Counted from the stretch's first letter, positions 28,923 through 38,491 are shown. The stretch is 64,000 bases of DNA from Dyella telluris (GCF_014297575.1 NZ_CP060412.1:2852001-2916000), one strand, 5' to 3'. Made by a program: numbers and translations. The notes: generated by a model not told the origin, from the sequence alone.

Positions 28923-29918
28923 ATGGACATGCCCGAGGCTTCTTCCTCATCCCGCCTGCAGCAGGCGTTCCTGCACGTTCGCGATGAGCTGCAACGCAGC
29001 GTCATCGGCCAGCCGCACCTGATTGACTGCCTGCTCGTGGCCTTGCTGGCGGACGGGCACCTGCTGGTGGAAGGCGCGCCCGGCCTGGCCAAGACCACCG
29101 TGGTCAAGGCGCTGGCAGGCTGCATCGAGGCGGACTTCCACCGCGTGCAATTCACGCCGGACCTGCTGCCGGCCGACCTCACCGGCACCGACGTCTTTCG
29201 CCCGCAATCGGGCAGTTTCGAGTTCGAGAAGGGGCCGCTGTTCCACAACATCGTGCTGGCGGACGAGATCAACCGTGCACCGGCCAAGGTGCAATCGGCC
29301 CTGCTCGAAGCCATGGCCGAGCGCCAGATCACCGTGGGTCGCAGCACCTGGCACCTGCCCGAGCTCTTCATGGTGATGGCGACGCAGAATCCGATCGAGC
29401 AGGAGGGCACCTTTGCGCTGCCCGAGGCGCAGCTGGACCGCTTCGTCATGCATGTGACCATCGGCTATCCCGATGCATCCGCAGAGCTGGCCATCCTGCA
29501 GCTCGCGCGCGAACAGGCACGCCGCAGCCTGCATCCGGTGTCGGCGGCGCGTCCCTCGTTGAGTCAGATGGATCTGTTCAGCGCGCGCGAAGCCGTGCTC
29601 GACGTGCATATGGCTCCGGCGCTGGAGGAGTACATCACCCAGCTCGTGCTCGCCACGCGCGAGCCGGGCGTCTACGGGCCGGAACTCAAGCGCTGGATCG
29701 CCTGGGGCGCAAGCCCACGCGGCACCATCGCACTGGATCGCTGCGCGCGCGCCCATGCATGGCTGGCGGGTCGCGACTACGCCCTTCCGGAAGACGTGCA
29801 CGCCATTGCGCACGAAGTATTGCGTCATCGCGTGCTGCTCAGTTACGAGGCGGAAGCCGAGGGTATTCGCAGCGACAAGGTCATCCGTCGCGTACTGGAC
29901 CTCGTGCCCTTGCCGTGA
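28923..29918 (+). CDS. MoxR family AAA+ ATPase
   Basis: 331 residues. Walker A-type loop VEGAPGLAKTTVVKAL, Walker B ADEINRAPAKVQSALLEAM, sensor-1 region MATQNPIEQEGTFALPEAQLDRF and the AAA lid DUF domain (KRWIAWGASPRG). MoxR ATPases act as chaperones that work with VWA-domain partners; here the next genes encode DUF58 and two Bat-type VWA proteins. First gene of a six-gene operon, overlapping the DUF58 gene by GTGA. Confidence 0.93.
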   Translation: MDMPEASSSSRLQQAFLHVRDELQRSVIGQPHLIDCLLVALLADGHLLVEGAPGLAKTTVVKALAGCIEADFHRVQFTPDLLPADLTGTDVFRPQSGSFEFEKGPLFHNIVLADEINRAPAKVQSALLEAMAERQITVGRSTWHLPELFMVMATQNPIEQEGTFALPEAQLDRFVMHVTIGYPDASAELAILQLAREQARRSLHPVSAARPSLSQMDLFSAREAVLDVHMAPALEEYITQLVLATREPGVYGPELKRWIAWGASPRGTIALDRCARAHAWLAGRDYALPEDVHAIAHEVLRHRVLLSYEAEAEGIRSDKVIRRVLDLVPLP

Positions 29919-30847
29919 GTGCCGTCGTCGACATCCCATCGGACGGCGATGGGCGCACGCGTGTCCGCCTGGCCGAGCTGGTCGCCCTGCGCGCCCGAGT
30001 CGCCAAGGCCGCATTACCGCGCCTGGAGAGTCGCGCCATGCGCGCCGGCCAGCAATCGAGCCGCCTTTTTGGGCGTGGCATGGATTACGCCGAGTCGCGC
30101 ATCTACCAGCCGGGCGATGACGTGCGCCGCCTGGACTGGCGGCTGACGGCGCGCAGCGGACGACTGCATACCAAGCTGTTCCAGGAAGAGCGCGAAGGTC
30201 GCCTGATGATCCTGCTTGATGCGCACGAAGGCATGCGCTTCGGCACCCGCGTGCGCCTGAAGTCCGTGCAGGCCGCGCGCGCCGCTGCGCTGGCCGCGTG
30301 GTACGCGGTGCGCGCCGGGGAACGCGTGGGACTGATGTCGTTTGGTCATGGGCACCGCTTGTTGCGTCCCCAGGCGGGCACGCGCGGCGCGCTGGCGATT
30401 TGCGGTGCACTGGCCGACTGGGATGCCAACCCACAGGATGCGCCGGGTGAGCCGTTGTCCGATGCGCTGCTGCGCGCCGGACGGCTGATGCACGGCGCCA
30501 ACCGGGTGCTGCTGATCAGTGATGGCCTGAGTGCCGATGAAGCCTCCCGCGGGCGCCTGCTCGATCTCTCGGGCAAGGCCGGCATTCGCGTGCTGGTCGT
30601 GGCGGACGCACTGGAACTGGGCATGCCGCCGGCAGGCCGCTATCCCATGGAACACGATGGCGTACGCCGTGAAGTGGCGCTGTTTGGCGAACGCCAGCGC
30701 AGGGAATTCCAGCAGGCGCTGGGTGCGGGGCAGGCACGATTGAACGGCATGGCGCAATCGCTGGGCGTGCCGCATGTCACCATCGATACCGCTGCCGACC
30801 CGTTGGATGCATTGATGTCGTTGCTCGCGCCCGGAGTGCGTCGATGA
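29915..30847 (+). CDS. DUF58 domain-containing protein
   Basis: 310 residues from the GTG at 29915, overlapping the moxR stop. The DUF58 signature is RGMDYAESRIYQPGDDVRRL followed by DWRLTARSG, and then a degenerate VWA-like region (LMILLDAHEGMRFGTR). DUF58 proteins are regularly encoded between MoxR and Bat proteins; the role is unknown but probably membrane-surface assembly with MoxR. Overlaps the next gene by ATGA. Confidence 0.9.
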   Translation: MSAVVDIPSDGDGRTRVRLAELVALRARVAKAALPRLESRAMRAGQQSSRLFGRGMDYAESRIYQPGDDVRRLDWRLTARSGRLHTKLFQEEREGRLMILLDAHEGMRFGTRVRLKSVQAARAAALAAWYAVRAGERVGLMSFGHGHRLLRPQAGTRGALAICGALADWDANPQDAPGEPLSDALLRAGRLMHGANRVLLISDGLSADEASRGRLLDLSGKAGIRVLVVADALELGMPPAGRYPMEHDGVRREVALFGERQRREFQQALGAGQARLNGMAQSLGVPHVTIDTAADPLDALMSLLAPGVRR

Positions 30848-31377
30848 GCGCGTCAGCGGCAACGCCGAACGGACCCCAGCTGCGGGATATCCATTTGCCA
30901 CCCGCGCCCTCGTGGTGGCCGCTGGCACCGGGTTGGTGGGGCCTGGTCGTGCTGGCCATCGTGCTGATAGCGGTGAGTCTCTGGTGGTGGCGCCGTCGAA
31001 CCCGAAGGCTTGCCGCAGAGATGCAGGTGCTGGCGGAGGTCGATCGCGTGGCGGCCCTGTGGCGCGAGCAGCCGCAGGCCTTGGCGTCCGCGCTGCACCA
31101 GCTGCTGCGTCGCGCCGCGTTGCGTTTCGATCCGCTGGCAGGACAGCAGCGCGGCGACGCCTGGCGCCAGACCCTGGCGCGCGTTCCCGTCGACGCATCG
31201 ACGCTCGGGCAATTGCAGGCGCTGGAGACGGCGATGTTTCGCCCGGATGCCTCACTGGATGCCGATGCAGCCGTATCGGCAGTACGACGCTGGCTGGTAC
31301 TGGCGTGGCGGCAGGGTGGCCAAGCCCGGCGACCGCCTGCACAAGGCATCGTCGCCGCAGGCGAGGTGCAGCCATGA
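30844..31377 (+). CDS. DUF4381 domain-containing membrane protein
   Basis: 177 residues. The N-terminus has LRDIHLPPAPSWWPLAPGWW, the DUF4381 signature, and one membrane helix (about 33-50) capped by WWWRRRTRR. The cytoplasmic C-terminal half is helical. This small protein is the usual fourth component between DUF58 and BatA in proteobacterial moxR-bat operons. ATGA overlaps on both sides. Confidence 0.88.
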   Translation: MSASAATPNGPQLRDIHLPPAPSWWPLAPGWWGLVVLAIVLIAVSLWWWRRRTRRLAAEMQVLAEVDRVAALWREQPQALASALHQLLRRAALRFDPLAGQQRGDAWRQTLARVPVDASTLGQLQALETAMFRPDASLDADAAVSAVRRWLVLAWRQGGQARRPPAQGIVAAGEVQP

Positions 31378-32354
31378 TGGCGTTCGCGTGGCCGTGGATC
31401 TTCGTGTTGGCTCCCCTGCCGTGGCTGGTGCGCTGGTGGTTGCGCCCGGCACCACCGGGGCAAGCCCTGCATCTGCCGCATCCCGGTGTGCACCTGGATG
31501 CGCCGGAACGGCAGGGCCGCGGCAGCTGGCGCACCTGGCTGCTGGTGCTCGCGTGGCTGGCCCTGCTGGTCGCTGCGGCACGTCCCCAATGGGTCGGTCC
31601 GCCGCAGGTGCAGCAGCGCAGCGGACGTGCCTTGATGCTGGCTGTTGACCTGTCCGGCAGCATGCGTACCGACGACATGCAGTTGAGCGGACAGCCCGTC
31701 AGTCGCTTCGGTGCCGTCGAGGCCATTGCCGGTGACTTCATCGCGCGGCGCAGTGGCGATGAAATGGGTTTGATCCTGTTCGGCAGTCGCGCATTCCTGG
31801 TAACGCCGTTGACCTACGACCTGCACGCGGTGCAGGCGCAGCTGCAGGGTGCAGCCGTGGGGCTCGCCGGCACGGAGACTGCGATCGGGGATGCCATTGC
31901 CGTGGCGGTGAAGCGACTGGCAGGCCAGCCCGAGCAGGCCCGCGTGGTGGTGCTGCTCACCGATGGCGTGAACAACGCGGGCAACATCACGCCGCTCGAT
32001 GCGGCCCATGCGGCCAAGGCAGCCGGCGTGCGCATCTACACCATTGGCATTGGTGCGACGGAGATGAACATTCCCGACTTGTTCGGCACGCATACGGTCA
32101 ATCCGTCTGCCGATCTCGATGAGAGCATGCTGCGCTCCATCGCCGGCCAGACGGGCGGCCGTTACTTCCGTGCCACCGATTCGAACCAGCTTGCCGACGC
32201 CTATCGCGCCATCGACGCGCTGGAGCCGATGCCGCAGCAGGGGCCGTCGCTGCGGCCGCGCCACGAACTTTTCCGTTGGCCGCTCGCACTGGCCACGCTC
32301 GCCTGGTTGCTGGCCTTTGCACCGGGCGTGCGTCGCCGGGAGGCATTCGCATGA
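31374..32354 (+). CDS. batA: BatA-type VWA domain membrane protein
   Basis: 326 residues from the ATG at 31374. Two hydrophobic N-terminal helices (about 4-22 and 55-70), a VWA domain with an intact MIDAS DLSGS (D92, S94, S96), a Thr in the LAGTETAIGDA loop and LLTDGVNNAGN, and a C-terminal membrane helix (about 300-318). The predicted large VWA domain faces the periplasm. Bat (Bacteroides aerotolerance-type) proteins support envelope stress or oxygen tolerance, though the mechanism is unclear. It overlaps the next gene by ATGA. Confidence 0.9.
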   Translation: MMAFAWPWIFVLAPLPWLVRWWLRPAPPGQALHLPHPGVHLDAPERQGRGSWRTWLLVLAWLALLVAAARPQWVGPPQVQQRSGRALMLAVDLSGSMRTDDMQLSGQPVSRFGAVEAIAGDFIARRSGDEMGLILFGSRAFLVTPLTYDLHAVQAQLQGAAVGLAGTETAIGDAIAVAVKRLAGQPEQARVVVLLTDGVNNAGNITPLDAAHAAKAAGVRIYTIGIGATEMNIPDLFGTHTVNPSADLDESMLRSIAGQTGGRYFRATDSNQLADAYRAIDALEPMPQQGPSLRPRHELFRWPLALATLAWLLAFAPGVRRREAFA

Positions 32355-34267
32355 GCGAGGCCTTGCAACAGTTCCACTTCCTGCGGCCATGGTGGCTGCT
32401 TGCGCTGGTGGCGTTGCCGTTGCTGGTCCTGATCGCGACGCGTCGACAGGGCGCCCGCGAACAGCTCTCGCGCCTGGTCGACCCCGAACTGCTGCCATTC
32501 CTGCTGAAGGGAACCACGGTGCGCCGCCGTGCTTCGCCGTGGCTGCTTGCCGGTGGCTGGCTGCTCGTCACGCTGGCCATGGCGGGACCCACCTGGAGCC
32601 GTGTCGCGCAGCCGCTCTACGCGAAGCGTGCGGCGCAGGTGGTGGCCGTCTCCATGTCACAGCGCATGCTGGCGCGCGACGTCACGCCGAGCCGCCTGGA
32701 CCGGGCGCGCTACAAGGTGCGCGACCTGTTCGCCGTCAATCACGATGGACTCAATGCCTTGATTGCCTACGCCGGCGAAGCCTTCGCGGTGGCGCCATTG
32801 ACCACGGACGCGTCCGCGCTCAACGACCTGCTCGACGCGCTTGCGCCAGACACCATGCCGGTGGATGGTGACAACGCGGCCCAGGCCATCGAGCGCGGCA
32901 CCGCGCTGATTCGCGACGCGAAGGTGGGTGGCGGATCACTCGTGCTGGTCACCGATGATGCCGGCGACGCGGCGCAGGCGGCAGCGCGCAAGGCGGCGGC
33001 CGATGGCGTGCGCGTGTCGGTACTCGGCATGGGTACCGCTCAGGGCGGGCCCGTGCCGTTGTCGGACCAGGGCTTCCAGCGTGACGAACACGGCGACATG
33101 CTGCTCGCGCGCCGCAACGACAGTGCCTTGCGTGCACTCGCTGCCAGCGGCGGTGGGCAGTACGTGCCGATGACCGACGACAACCGCGATATCCAAGCCC
33201 TCGCCACCGAACTGGCGACGCATGGCGAGGCGGAACCGGCCGCGGACCTGCACAGCGATGAATGGCAGGATCGCGGCCCGTGGCTGTTGTTGCTGTTGCT
33301 CCCGCTCGCGGCGGTGTCGTTTCGTCGTGGCTGGCTGATGCTTCTGGCGCTGGCGCTGCTTCCGGCATGGCCCGGTCCGGCGCGCGCCAGCAGCTGGAGC
33401 GATCTGTGGCATCGCCCCGACCAGCAGGCGGCCACCGCCTTGCAGCAGGGCGATGCAAAACGGGCGCAGCAGCTGGCGAAGGATCCGGCATGGCGTGGTG
33501 CAGCTGCCTATCGCGCGGGCGACTACGCCACGGCGGGAAAGGACCTGCGCAGCCTTCCCGGCAGCGATGCCCAGTACAACCTCGGCAATGCGCTGGCGAA
33601 GCAGGGCGATTACCAGGGCGCGCTCGACGCCTATGACCGCGCGCTCAAGGTGGATCCCCACAACGCCGATGCGCAGGCCAACCGCAAGGCGGTGGAAGAC
33701 TGGATGCATCGCCAACAGAAGAATCCACAGAACGACAACGGCGCGAAGGACAACAAGGGCAAGGCTGGCCCGGGTCCAACCACCACGCCGCCCGACAACG
33801 CGCAGGGCCAGTCCGGCCAGCCGCAGCGCGAGGACGGCAAGCAGGATCAGGGTCAGGGCAAGCCATCGCAGGACGGCAAGGATGGCGCGCAGGGCAACGG
33901 CAAGCCGCAGGGTGAGCAGGGTGGCAACCAGCCGATGGACCGCTCTCCGGATCAGGGTGGCGCCACTCCACCGCAGACGCCGGAGCAGCAGGCCGAGCAG
34001 CGTGCCCGCCAGGAACAGGCGCAGCAGGCCCTGCAGAAGCAGATGGACGCGGCCCTGGGTCAACAGGCCAGGGACAAGCCACAGAACGGCGCGCACGAGC
34101 TGGGCGCCATCGAGAAGGACGATCCGCAAGCGAAGTTGCCCGCCGATGTACGCCAGGCGCTGCAGCGCGTGCCGGACGACCCGGGGGCGCTGTTGCGACG
34201 CAAATTCGAACTGGAATACCGGCAGCGCCACGGTGGCGCCGGGCCGTCAGAGGGTGATTCGCCGTGA
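32351..34267 (+). CDS. BatB-type VWA protein fused to a BatC-like TPR region
   Basis: 638 residues from the ATG at 32351. Two membrane helices near the N-terminus (about 13-29 and 63-79) are followed by a VWA domain (about 95-290). Its MIDAS is degenerate: the expected DxSxS reads SMSQR (S101, S103, R105). Two more helices (about 300-345) lead to a TPR region (AQYNLGNALAKQGDYQGALD, about 400-450) and a long Gln/Asn/Asp/Gly/Pro-rich low-complexity segment. In other bacteria the VWA (BatB) and TPR (BatC) parts are often separate genes. Overlaps batA and batD by ATGA or near-ATGA junctions. Confidence 0.87.
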   Translation: MSEALQQFHFLRPWWLLALVALPLLVLIATRRQGAREQLSRLVDPELLPFLLKGTTVRRRASPWLLAGGWLLVTLAMAGPTWSRVAQPLYAKRAAQVVAVSMSQRMLARDVTPSRLDRARYKVRDLFAVNHDGLNALIAYAGEAFAVAPLTTDASALNDLLDALAPDTMPVDGDNAAQAIERGTALIRDAKVGGGSLVLVTDDAGDAAQAAARKAAADGVRVSVLGMGTAQGGPVPLSDQGFQRDEHGDMLLARRNDSALRALAASGGGQYVPMTDDNRDIQALATELATHGEAEPAADLHSDEWQDRGPWLLLLLLPLAAVSFRRGWLMLLALALLPAWPGPARASSWSDLWHRPDQQAATALQQGDAKRAQQLAKDPAWRGAAAYRAGDYATAGKDLRSLPGSDAQYNLGNALAKQGDYQGALDAYDRALKVDPHNADAQANRKAVEDWMHRQQKNPQNDNGAKDNKGKAGPGPTTTPPDNAQGQSGQPQREDGKQDQGQGKPSQDGKDGAQGNGKPQGEQGGNQPMDRSPDQGGATPPQTPEQQAEQRARQEQAQQALQKQMDAALGQQARDKPQNGAHELGAIEKDDPQAKLPADVRQALQRVPDDPGALLRRKFELEYRQRHGGAGPSEGDSP

Positions 34268-35967
34268 AGCTGCGTCTGTGGAGATTCCTGTGCTGCGGCA
34301 TCCTTTGCCTGTGGCCGCTGGTGTCGCTGGCCGCCGAGGTGCAGGCCACGCTGGATCGCCAGCAAGTGGCCCTGGGCGAGACCGTCACACTGAACCTGCG
34401 CGCCAATGGCGGCGGCATGGCGTCCGTGCCCGACCTGAGCGTGTTGTCGCGCGATTTCGCCGTGCTCGGTTCGTCGAGCAACACCAGCATCAGCATCATC
34501 AACGGGCAGCGCGCCGCACAGCTGACCGTGGGCGTGGCCCTGCGCCCCTTGCACGCGGGTACGCTGCACATTCCCGCGCTGTCCTTCGCCGGCGGCACCA
34601 CCGGGCCGCTGGAGCTGGAGGTGACGCCCGCGGATGCCAGCGTCGAGGCGGCGGGGCGCAAGGACGTTTTCCTTGAGGCCACGGTCGATCCGGCGAGCGC
34701 CTACGTCGGCCAGCAGATGACCTATACCGTGCGCCTGTTCTTCGCGACCGACCTCACCAGCGGTGCGCTGGAAGATCCGCAGGTCACGGGCATCGACTTC
34801 CGCCGGCTGGGCGATGAGGTCAACTACCAGGCCGAGCGGGGCGGTCGCCGCTACAACGTCATCGAGCGCCGCTACGCCGCCATCCCGCAGCGCGAGGGGC
34901 ACCTCAAGATTCCGTCGGTGGCGTTCCAGGGCGAAGCGGTCAACATGGCCAATTCGGACGCCTTCTTTGGCAACGGCACGCCGGTGACCGCGGCCTCGCC
35001 GGCGGTCGACATCGATGTGCGCGCAGCGCCGGCCCAGGCCTCGCGCGCTGCGTGGCTGCCCGCGCGCGCGCTCAGCCTCACCATGGATGGCGGCCCGGCG
35101 CACGGTGATCTGCATGTCGGCGAGCCGCTGAACCTGGTGATGAGTCTGCAGGCCACCGGGCTGCCCTACGAAGCGCTGCCGTCGCTCAGCCTGCCGTCGC
35201 TGGACGGCGCCACCGTGTATCCGGACAAGCCGGTGAACGGCACGCGCGTGGAAGGCCCGTGGCTGGTCGGACGTCGGCAGCAGAGTTTCGCCGTGGTGCC
35301 GCATCGCGCCGGCACGCTCACCATTCCGGAAACCACGCTCACCTGGTGGAACGTGGCGGAAAACCACGCCGAAACCGCGCGCATTCCGGCGCAGACCCTG
35401 ACCGTACTGCCCGCCGCCGGGACGCCTGCCTCCTCGTCGTCGGCTCCGCAGTCCAGCGTTGCAGCGCCCGCCACCACGCCCGGCGAGGTCCCTGTCACCG
35501 CTGTCAGGCAGATCCCGTGGCGCCTGCTTGCCCTGATCAGCCTGGGCCTGTGGGTGATCAGCGTGGTGGGGTGGCTGGTGTGGCGTCGGCGTCCGCGTGG
35601 GCCCCGGTCGGCGCCGGGCGTTTCCCCGGATGCCACGAACGGATCGGCCTCACGTCTGCAGGCGGCCTTCCTTGCCGAGGCAAAGGGGAATGACACTGGG
35701 CGGCAGGCCAGCGCACTGCTCGCCTGGGCGCGCGCGGAACGACCCGCGTTGCAGAACCTGGGTGAGCTGGCGCAGGCGTTGTCGGCTGGCCCACAGCGCG
35801 AAGCCATCGATGCGCTGCAGCGCAAGCGCTATGCGGGGGTGGAAGAAACGGGTCTTGGCGACCGGCTCGCCCAGGCGTTCAAGCAAGGCTTCGCGTGGCA
35901 GCCTGCGGCAGAGGCCGGTGACGGCTCGCCGTTGCCGCCGCTCTATCCCTTCAATCTTCGTCGTTGA
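34264..35967 (+). CDS. batD: BatD family oxygen-tolerance protein
   Basis: 567 residues. A signal peptide (1-23, ending SLA-A) precedes repeated beta-sandwich domains (QATLDRQQVALGETVTLNLR; VDPASAYVGQQMTYTVRLFF), then a single membrane helix near 420-440 (LLALISLGLWVISVVGWLVW) and a cytoplasmic tail. BatD is the periplasmic partner of the Bat VWA proteins. It is last in the moxR-bat operon. Its 3' end overlaps the convergent macro-domain gene by 17 nt. Confidence 0.88.
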   Translation: MKLRLWRFLCCGILCLWPLVSLAAEVQATLDRQQVALGETVTLNLRANGGGMASVPDLSVLSRDFAVLGSSSNTSISIINGQRAAQLTVGVALRPLHAGTLHIPALSFAGGTTGPLELEVTPADASVEAAGRKDVFLEATVDPASAYVGQQMTYTVRLFFATDLTSGALEDPQVTGIDFRRLGDEVNYQAERGGRRYNVIERRYAAIPQREGHLKIPSVAFQGEAVNMANSDAFFGNGTPVTAASPAVDIDVRAAPAQASRAAWLPARALSLTMDGGPAHGDLHVGEPLNLVMSLQATGLPYEALPSLSLPSLDGATVYPDKPVNGTRVEGPWLVGRRQQSFAVVPHRAGTLTIPETTLTWWNVAENHAETARIPAQTLTVLPAAGTPASSSSAPQSSVAAPATTPGEVPVTAVRQIPWRLLALISLGLWVISVVGWLVWRRRPRGPRSAPGVSPDATNGSASRLQAAFLAEAKGNDTGRQASALLAWARAERPALQNLGELAQALSAGPQREAIDALQRKRYAGVEETGLGDRLAQAFKQGFAWQPAAEAGDGSPLPPLYPFNLRR

Positions 35968-36478
35968 GCGCGGCGCGCCACAGGGCGGCCATGGCGTCAC
36001 CGAAGCAGCAGATCAACACCTGCTCGGGGCCACCCGTGGGCCCATCGAGCAGGGTGCGCAAAGCAACGCGTGACGCCTGTTCCGGCGGATATCCGAACAC
36101 GCCGCAACTGATCGCGGGAAATGCGATGGAGGAAAGGTCATACTCCGTCGCGAGCAGCATGCTTTGCCGGTAGCAGCTGGCCAGCCGTTCCGCCTCGCCG
36201 TGGCTGCCGCCATGCCACACCGGGCCAACGGTATGGATGATGTAGCGCGCAGGCAGGTCAAAGCCGGGCGTGACGCGGGCTTCACCCGTAGGGCAGCGTA
36301 CGCCGGGGCTGACCTCCGGGATGGCGCGGCAGGCTTGCAGTAGCCGTGGGCCTGCGGCACGGTGAATGGCGCCATCCACGCCACCGCCACCCAGTAGCGA
36401 GGTGTTGGCGGCATTGGCGATGGCATCCGTCCCGAGGCGGGTAATGTCACCAGTGATGATCTCGATGTTCACAGGCAT
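35951..36478 (-). CDS. Macro domain protein (O-acetyl-ADP-ribose deacetylase type)
   Basis: 175 residues from the ATG at 36478 (MPVNIEIITGDIT); a longer reading from 36565 adds 29 atypical residues. ADP-ribose-binding motifs are GDIT, NAANTSLLGGGGVDGAIHRA, HTVGPVWHGG and FPAISCGVFGYP, matching the MacroD/YmdB group that hydrolyses O-acetyl-ADP-ribose or mono-ADP-ribosyl groups. It overlaps the 3' end of convergent batD by 17 nt and is divergent from the marR gene. Confidence 0.92.
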   Translation of the reverse strand: MPVNIEIITGDITRLGTDAIANAANTSLLGGGGVDGAIHRAAGPRLLQACRAIPEVSPGVRCPTGEARVTPGFDLPARYIIHTVGPVWHGGSHGEAERLASCYRQSMLLATEYDLSSIAFPAISCGVFGYPPEQASRVALRTLLDGPTGGPEQVLICCFGDAMAALWRAALNDED

Positions 36479-36545
36479 TGGCTTCGTAAAAAGTTGCGAC
36501 GTATGCTTGGCCTTCCATCCTGCCCTCCGGGACTGATCCATCGCC

Positions 36546-37010
36546 ATGACTAAGGCAGAAGACATTTCCTTCGGCTATCTGCTCAACGACGTCACCTTGC
36601 TCATCCGCAAGCACTTCGACAGACGCGCCGTGAAATTCGGGTTGACCCGTGCACAGTGGCGGGCCACGAAGATGCTTTACCACCGCGAAGGCATGCGCCA
36701 GACCGAGTTGGCCGAATCGCTCGAGATGGAGCCCATTGCGGTGGGGCGCGTGATCGATCGCCTGCAGGCCGCCGGTTTCGTCGAGCGCCGCCCCGATCCC
36801 AAGGATCGCCGCGCCTGGCGCCTGTATGTCACCGACCAGGCGCGCGGCGTCATCGCCGACATGGAACTCATTGCGCGGGGTATCCGCAAGGACGCCGCCA
36901 AGGGCATCCCCGTGGCCGAGCTGGAACAGGCGCTGGGCGTGCTCAACCGCATGAAGGACAACCTCCAGGCGCTGGATACCGGCACCGCCGAGGAAGTAGG
37001 CGAGGCCTAA
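36546..37010 (+). CDS. MarR family transcriptional regulator
   Basis: 154 residues. A winged-helix MarR domain: ARAVKF-type dimer helix, LTRAQWRATKMLYHREGMRQ, recognition helix TELAESLEMEPIAVGRVIDR and wing VERRPDPKDRRAWRL. It probably senses a small hydrophobic or phenolic ligand. It lies 347 nt upstream of, and codirectional with, a two-gene RND pump and is a reasonable candidate repressor of it. No clear MarR-type palindrome was found in the gap. Confidence 0.88.
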   Translation: MTKAEDISFGYLLNDVTLLIRKHFDRRAVKFGLTRAQWRATKMLYHREGMRQTELAESLEMEPIAVGRVIDRLQAAGFVERRPDPKDRRAWRLYVTDQARGVIADMELIARGIRKDAAKGIPVAELEQALGVLNRMKDNLQALDTGTAEEVGEA

Positions 37011-37357
37011 GGCCGCCAGCACACTGCCGCGCGACCGACAGGCGGGCTCTTGCCACGCCCTGTCGGCGACCCGGTCACGCTCGTCCCGGAAAAGACACCC
37101 GTTCCAGGCCTTTTGGCAGGTGCGCGTCACTGCCCTGCCACACTACTTTGCAGAACTATTGCGCCAGCCTGACGGGGGCGTTTTGCAGGGTGCTGCCGGT
37201 CGTGCGGGTGTTGATCTCCCGCTGCTTCCACCATGCCCGTGCAACGCACCGGCAGAGCGGGCAAGGTGCATTCCCTTTTGGACAGGCAGCGCAGCCGATA
37301 AAGCGGCGTCCCGGCGCATGACGGGCATGTCGGTAGCGGTGAGTGGTCGGAGACATC
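37011..37357. other. 347-nt intergenic region between marR and the RND operon
   Basis: No gene with coding character was found. It contains one 7-bp dyad with a 13-nt loop (TGGCAGG at 37114-37120, CCTGCCA at 37134-37140). A GGAG ribosome-binding stretch precedes the adaptor ATG at 37358. No good sigma-70 promoter or T-tailed terminator is visible. It probably holds the RND operon promoter and leader. Confidence 0.5.
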
Positions 37358-38491
37358 ATGCAGCGTACGATCCGCAGGAAATCCATCGTGCTCGCCACGG
37401 GCATCATCGCCGCCGTCGCCGCTGCGCAGATGTACCGTGGCAGCGAGCGTGCGAAGGCGAAGACGCCTGCCGCCCCGTCGTCGTCCGTGCCGGTGAAGGT
37501 GGCCAGTGCCCATCGCGGTGACCTGGACCTGCGGCTCAAAGTGATCGGCCGTGCCGAAGCGTTTTCCACGGTGAACGTGCAGGCGCGCGTCAGCGGCCAG
37601 CTGCAGACGCTGCTGTTCTCGCCGGGCGGACAGGTGAAGCAGGGCGACACCATCATCCGCATCGATCCCAGCCTGCTGCAGGCGCAGGTGGACCAGGCGC
37701 TGGGCAACCTTGCCAAGGACCAGGCGCAGCTGGACAACGCCAACACCGTCATCAAGCGCTACCAACCCCTGCTCGGCAAGGGTTACGTGTCGCAGATGGA
37801 TTACGACACCTACAAGGCGAACCAGGGCATCTACACCGCCTCGGTGAAGGCCGATAAGGCCGCGGTGGAGCTGGCACGCACGCAGCTGGGCTACGCGCAG
37901 ATACAGGCGCCGTTCGACAGCATTGCCGGCGCACCGCTGGTGTATCCGGGCGCACAGGTCACGGCGAACGACACCTCCATTGTGGTGCTGAACCAGATCC
38001 GCCCCATCCATGTGACCTTCGCGGTTCCTGAAACCGGGCTCGATGGGATCAAGGAATCCATGGCGCGCGGCAAGGTGCCGGTGACGGTGAACGTTCCCGG
38101 TTCGAAGGCCGCGCCGATGGAGGCCGAGCTCGACTTCATCAACAACGCGGTGGATGCCACCACCAGCACCATCCAGCTCAAGGCACGCTACGCCAACGAC
38201 GACATCCGGCTTACGCCGGGGCAGTTCGTGGAAGTGTCGCTGCCGACCACGCGACTGGCCAACGTGGTGACGGTGCCCGTGGTGGCGTTGCAGAACTCGC
38301 CGCTGGGCAGTTTCGTGTTCGTCGCCAACGGTGACGGCACGGTGCAGCAACGCATGGTGACCGCCGGGCCCACCACGGGCTCGCAGATCGTCATCGAGAA
38401 GGGCCTGACCGGCAACGAGACGGTGGTGACGGACGGCCAGCTGCTGCTCGTGGATGGTGCGGCGGTGCACGTCGTGACCGACAACGGCTGA
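37358..38491 (+). CDS. RND efflux periplasmic adaptor subunit
   Basis: 377 residues from the ATG at 37358, behind GGAG. One N-terminal membrane anchor or signal (about 10-28) is followed by a lipoyl half-motif (VSGQLQTLLFSPGGQVKQGD), a helical hairpin (about 100-160), a second lipoyl half (LGYAQIQAPFDSIAGAPLVYPG), a beta-barrel and a membrane-proximal domain. This is the membrane fusion protein of a tripartite pump. The RND gene follows 13 nt downstream. No outer-membrane channel gene is nearby, so a TolC-like partner encoded elsewhere is assumed. Confidence 0.93.
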   Translation: MQRTIRRKSIVLATGIIAAVAAAQMYRGSERAKAKTPAAPSSSVPVKVASAHRGDLDLRLKVIGRAEAFSTVNVQARVSGQLQTLLFSPGGQVKQGDTIIRIDPSLLQAQVDQALGNLAKDQAQLDNANTVIKRYQPLLGKGYVSQMDYDTYKANQGIYTASVKADKAAVELARTQLGYAQIQAPFDSIAGAPLVYPGAQVTANDTSIVVLNQIRPIHVTFAVPETGLDGIKESMARGKVPVTVNVPGSKAAPMEAELDFINNAVDATTSTIQLKARYANDDIRLTPGQFVEVSLPTTRLANVVTVPVVALQNSPLGSFVFVANGDGTVQQRMVTAGPTTGSQIVIEKGLTGNETVVTDGQLLLVDGAAVHVVTDNG

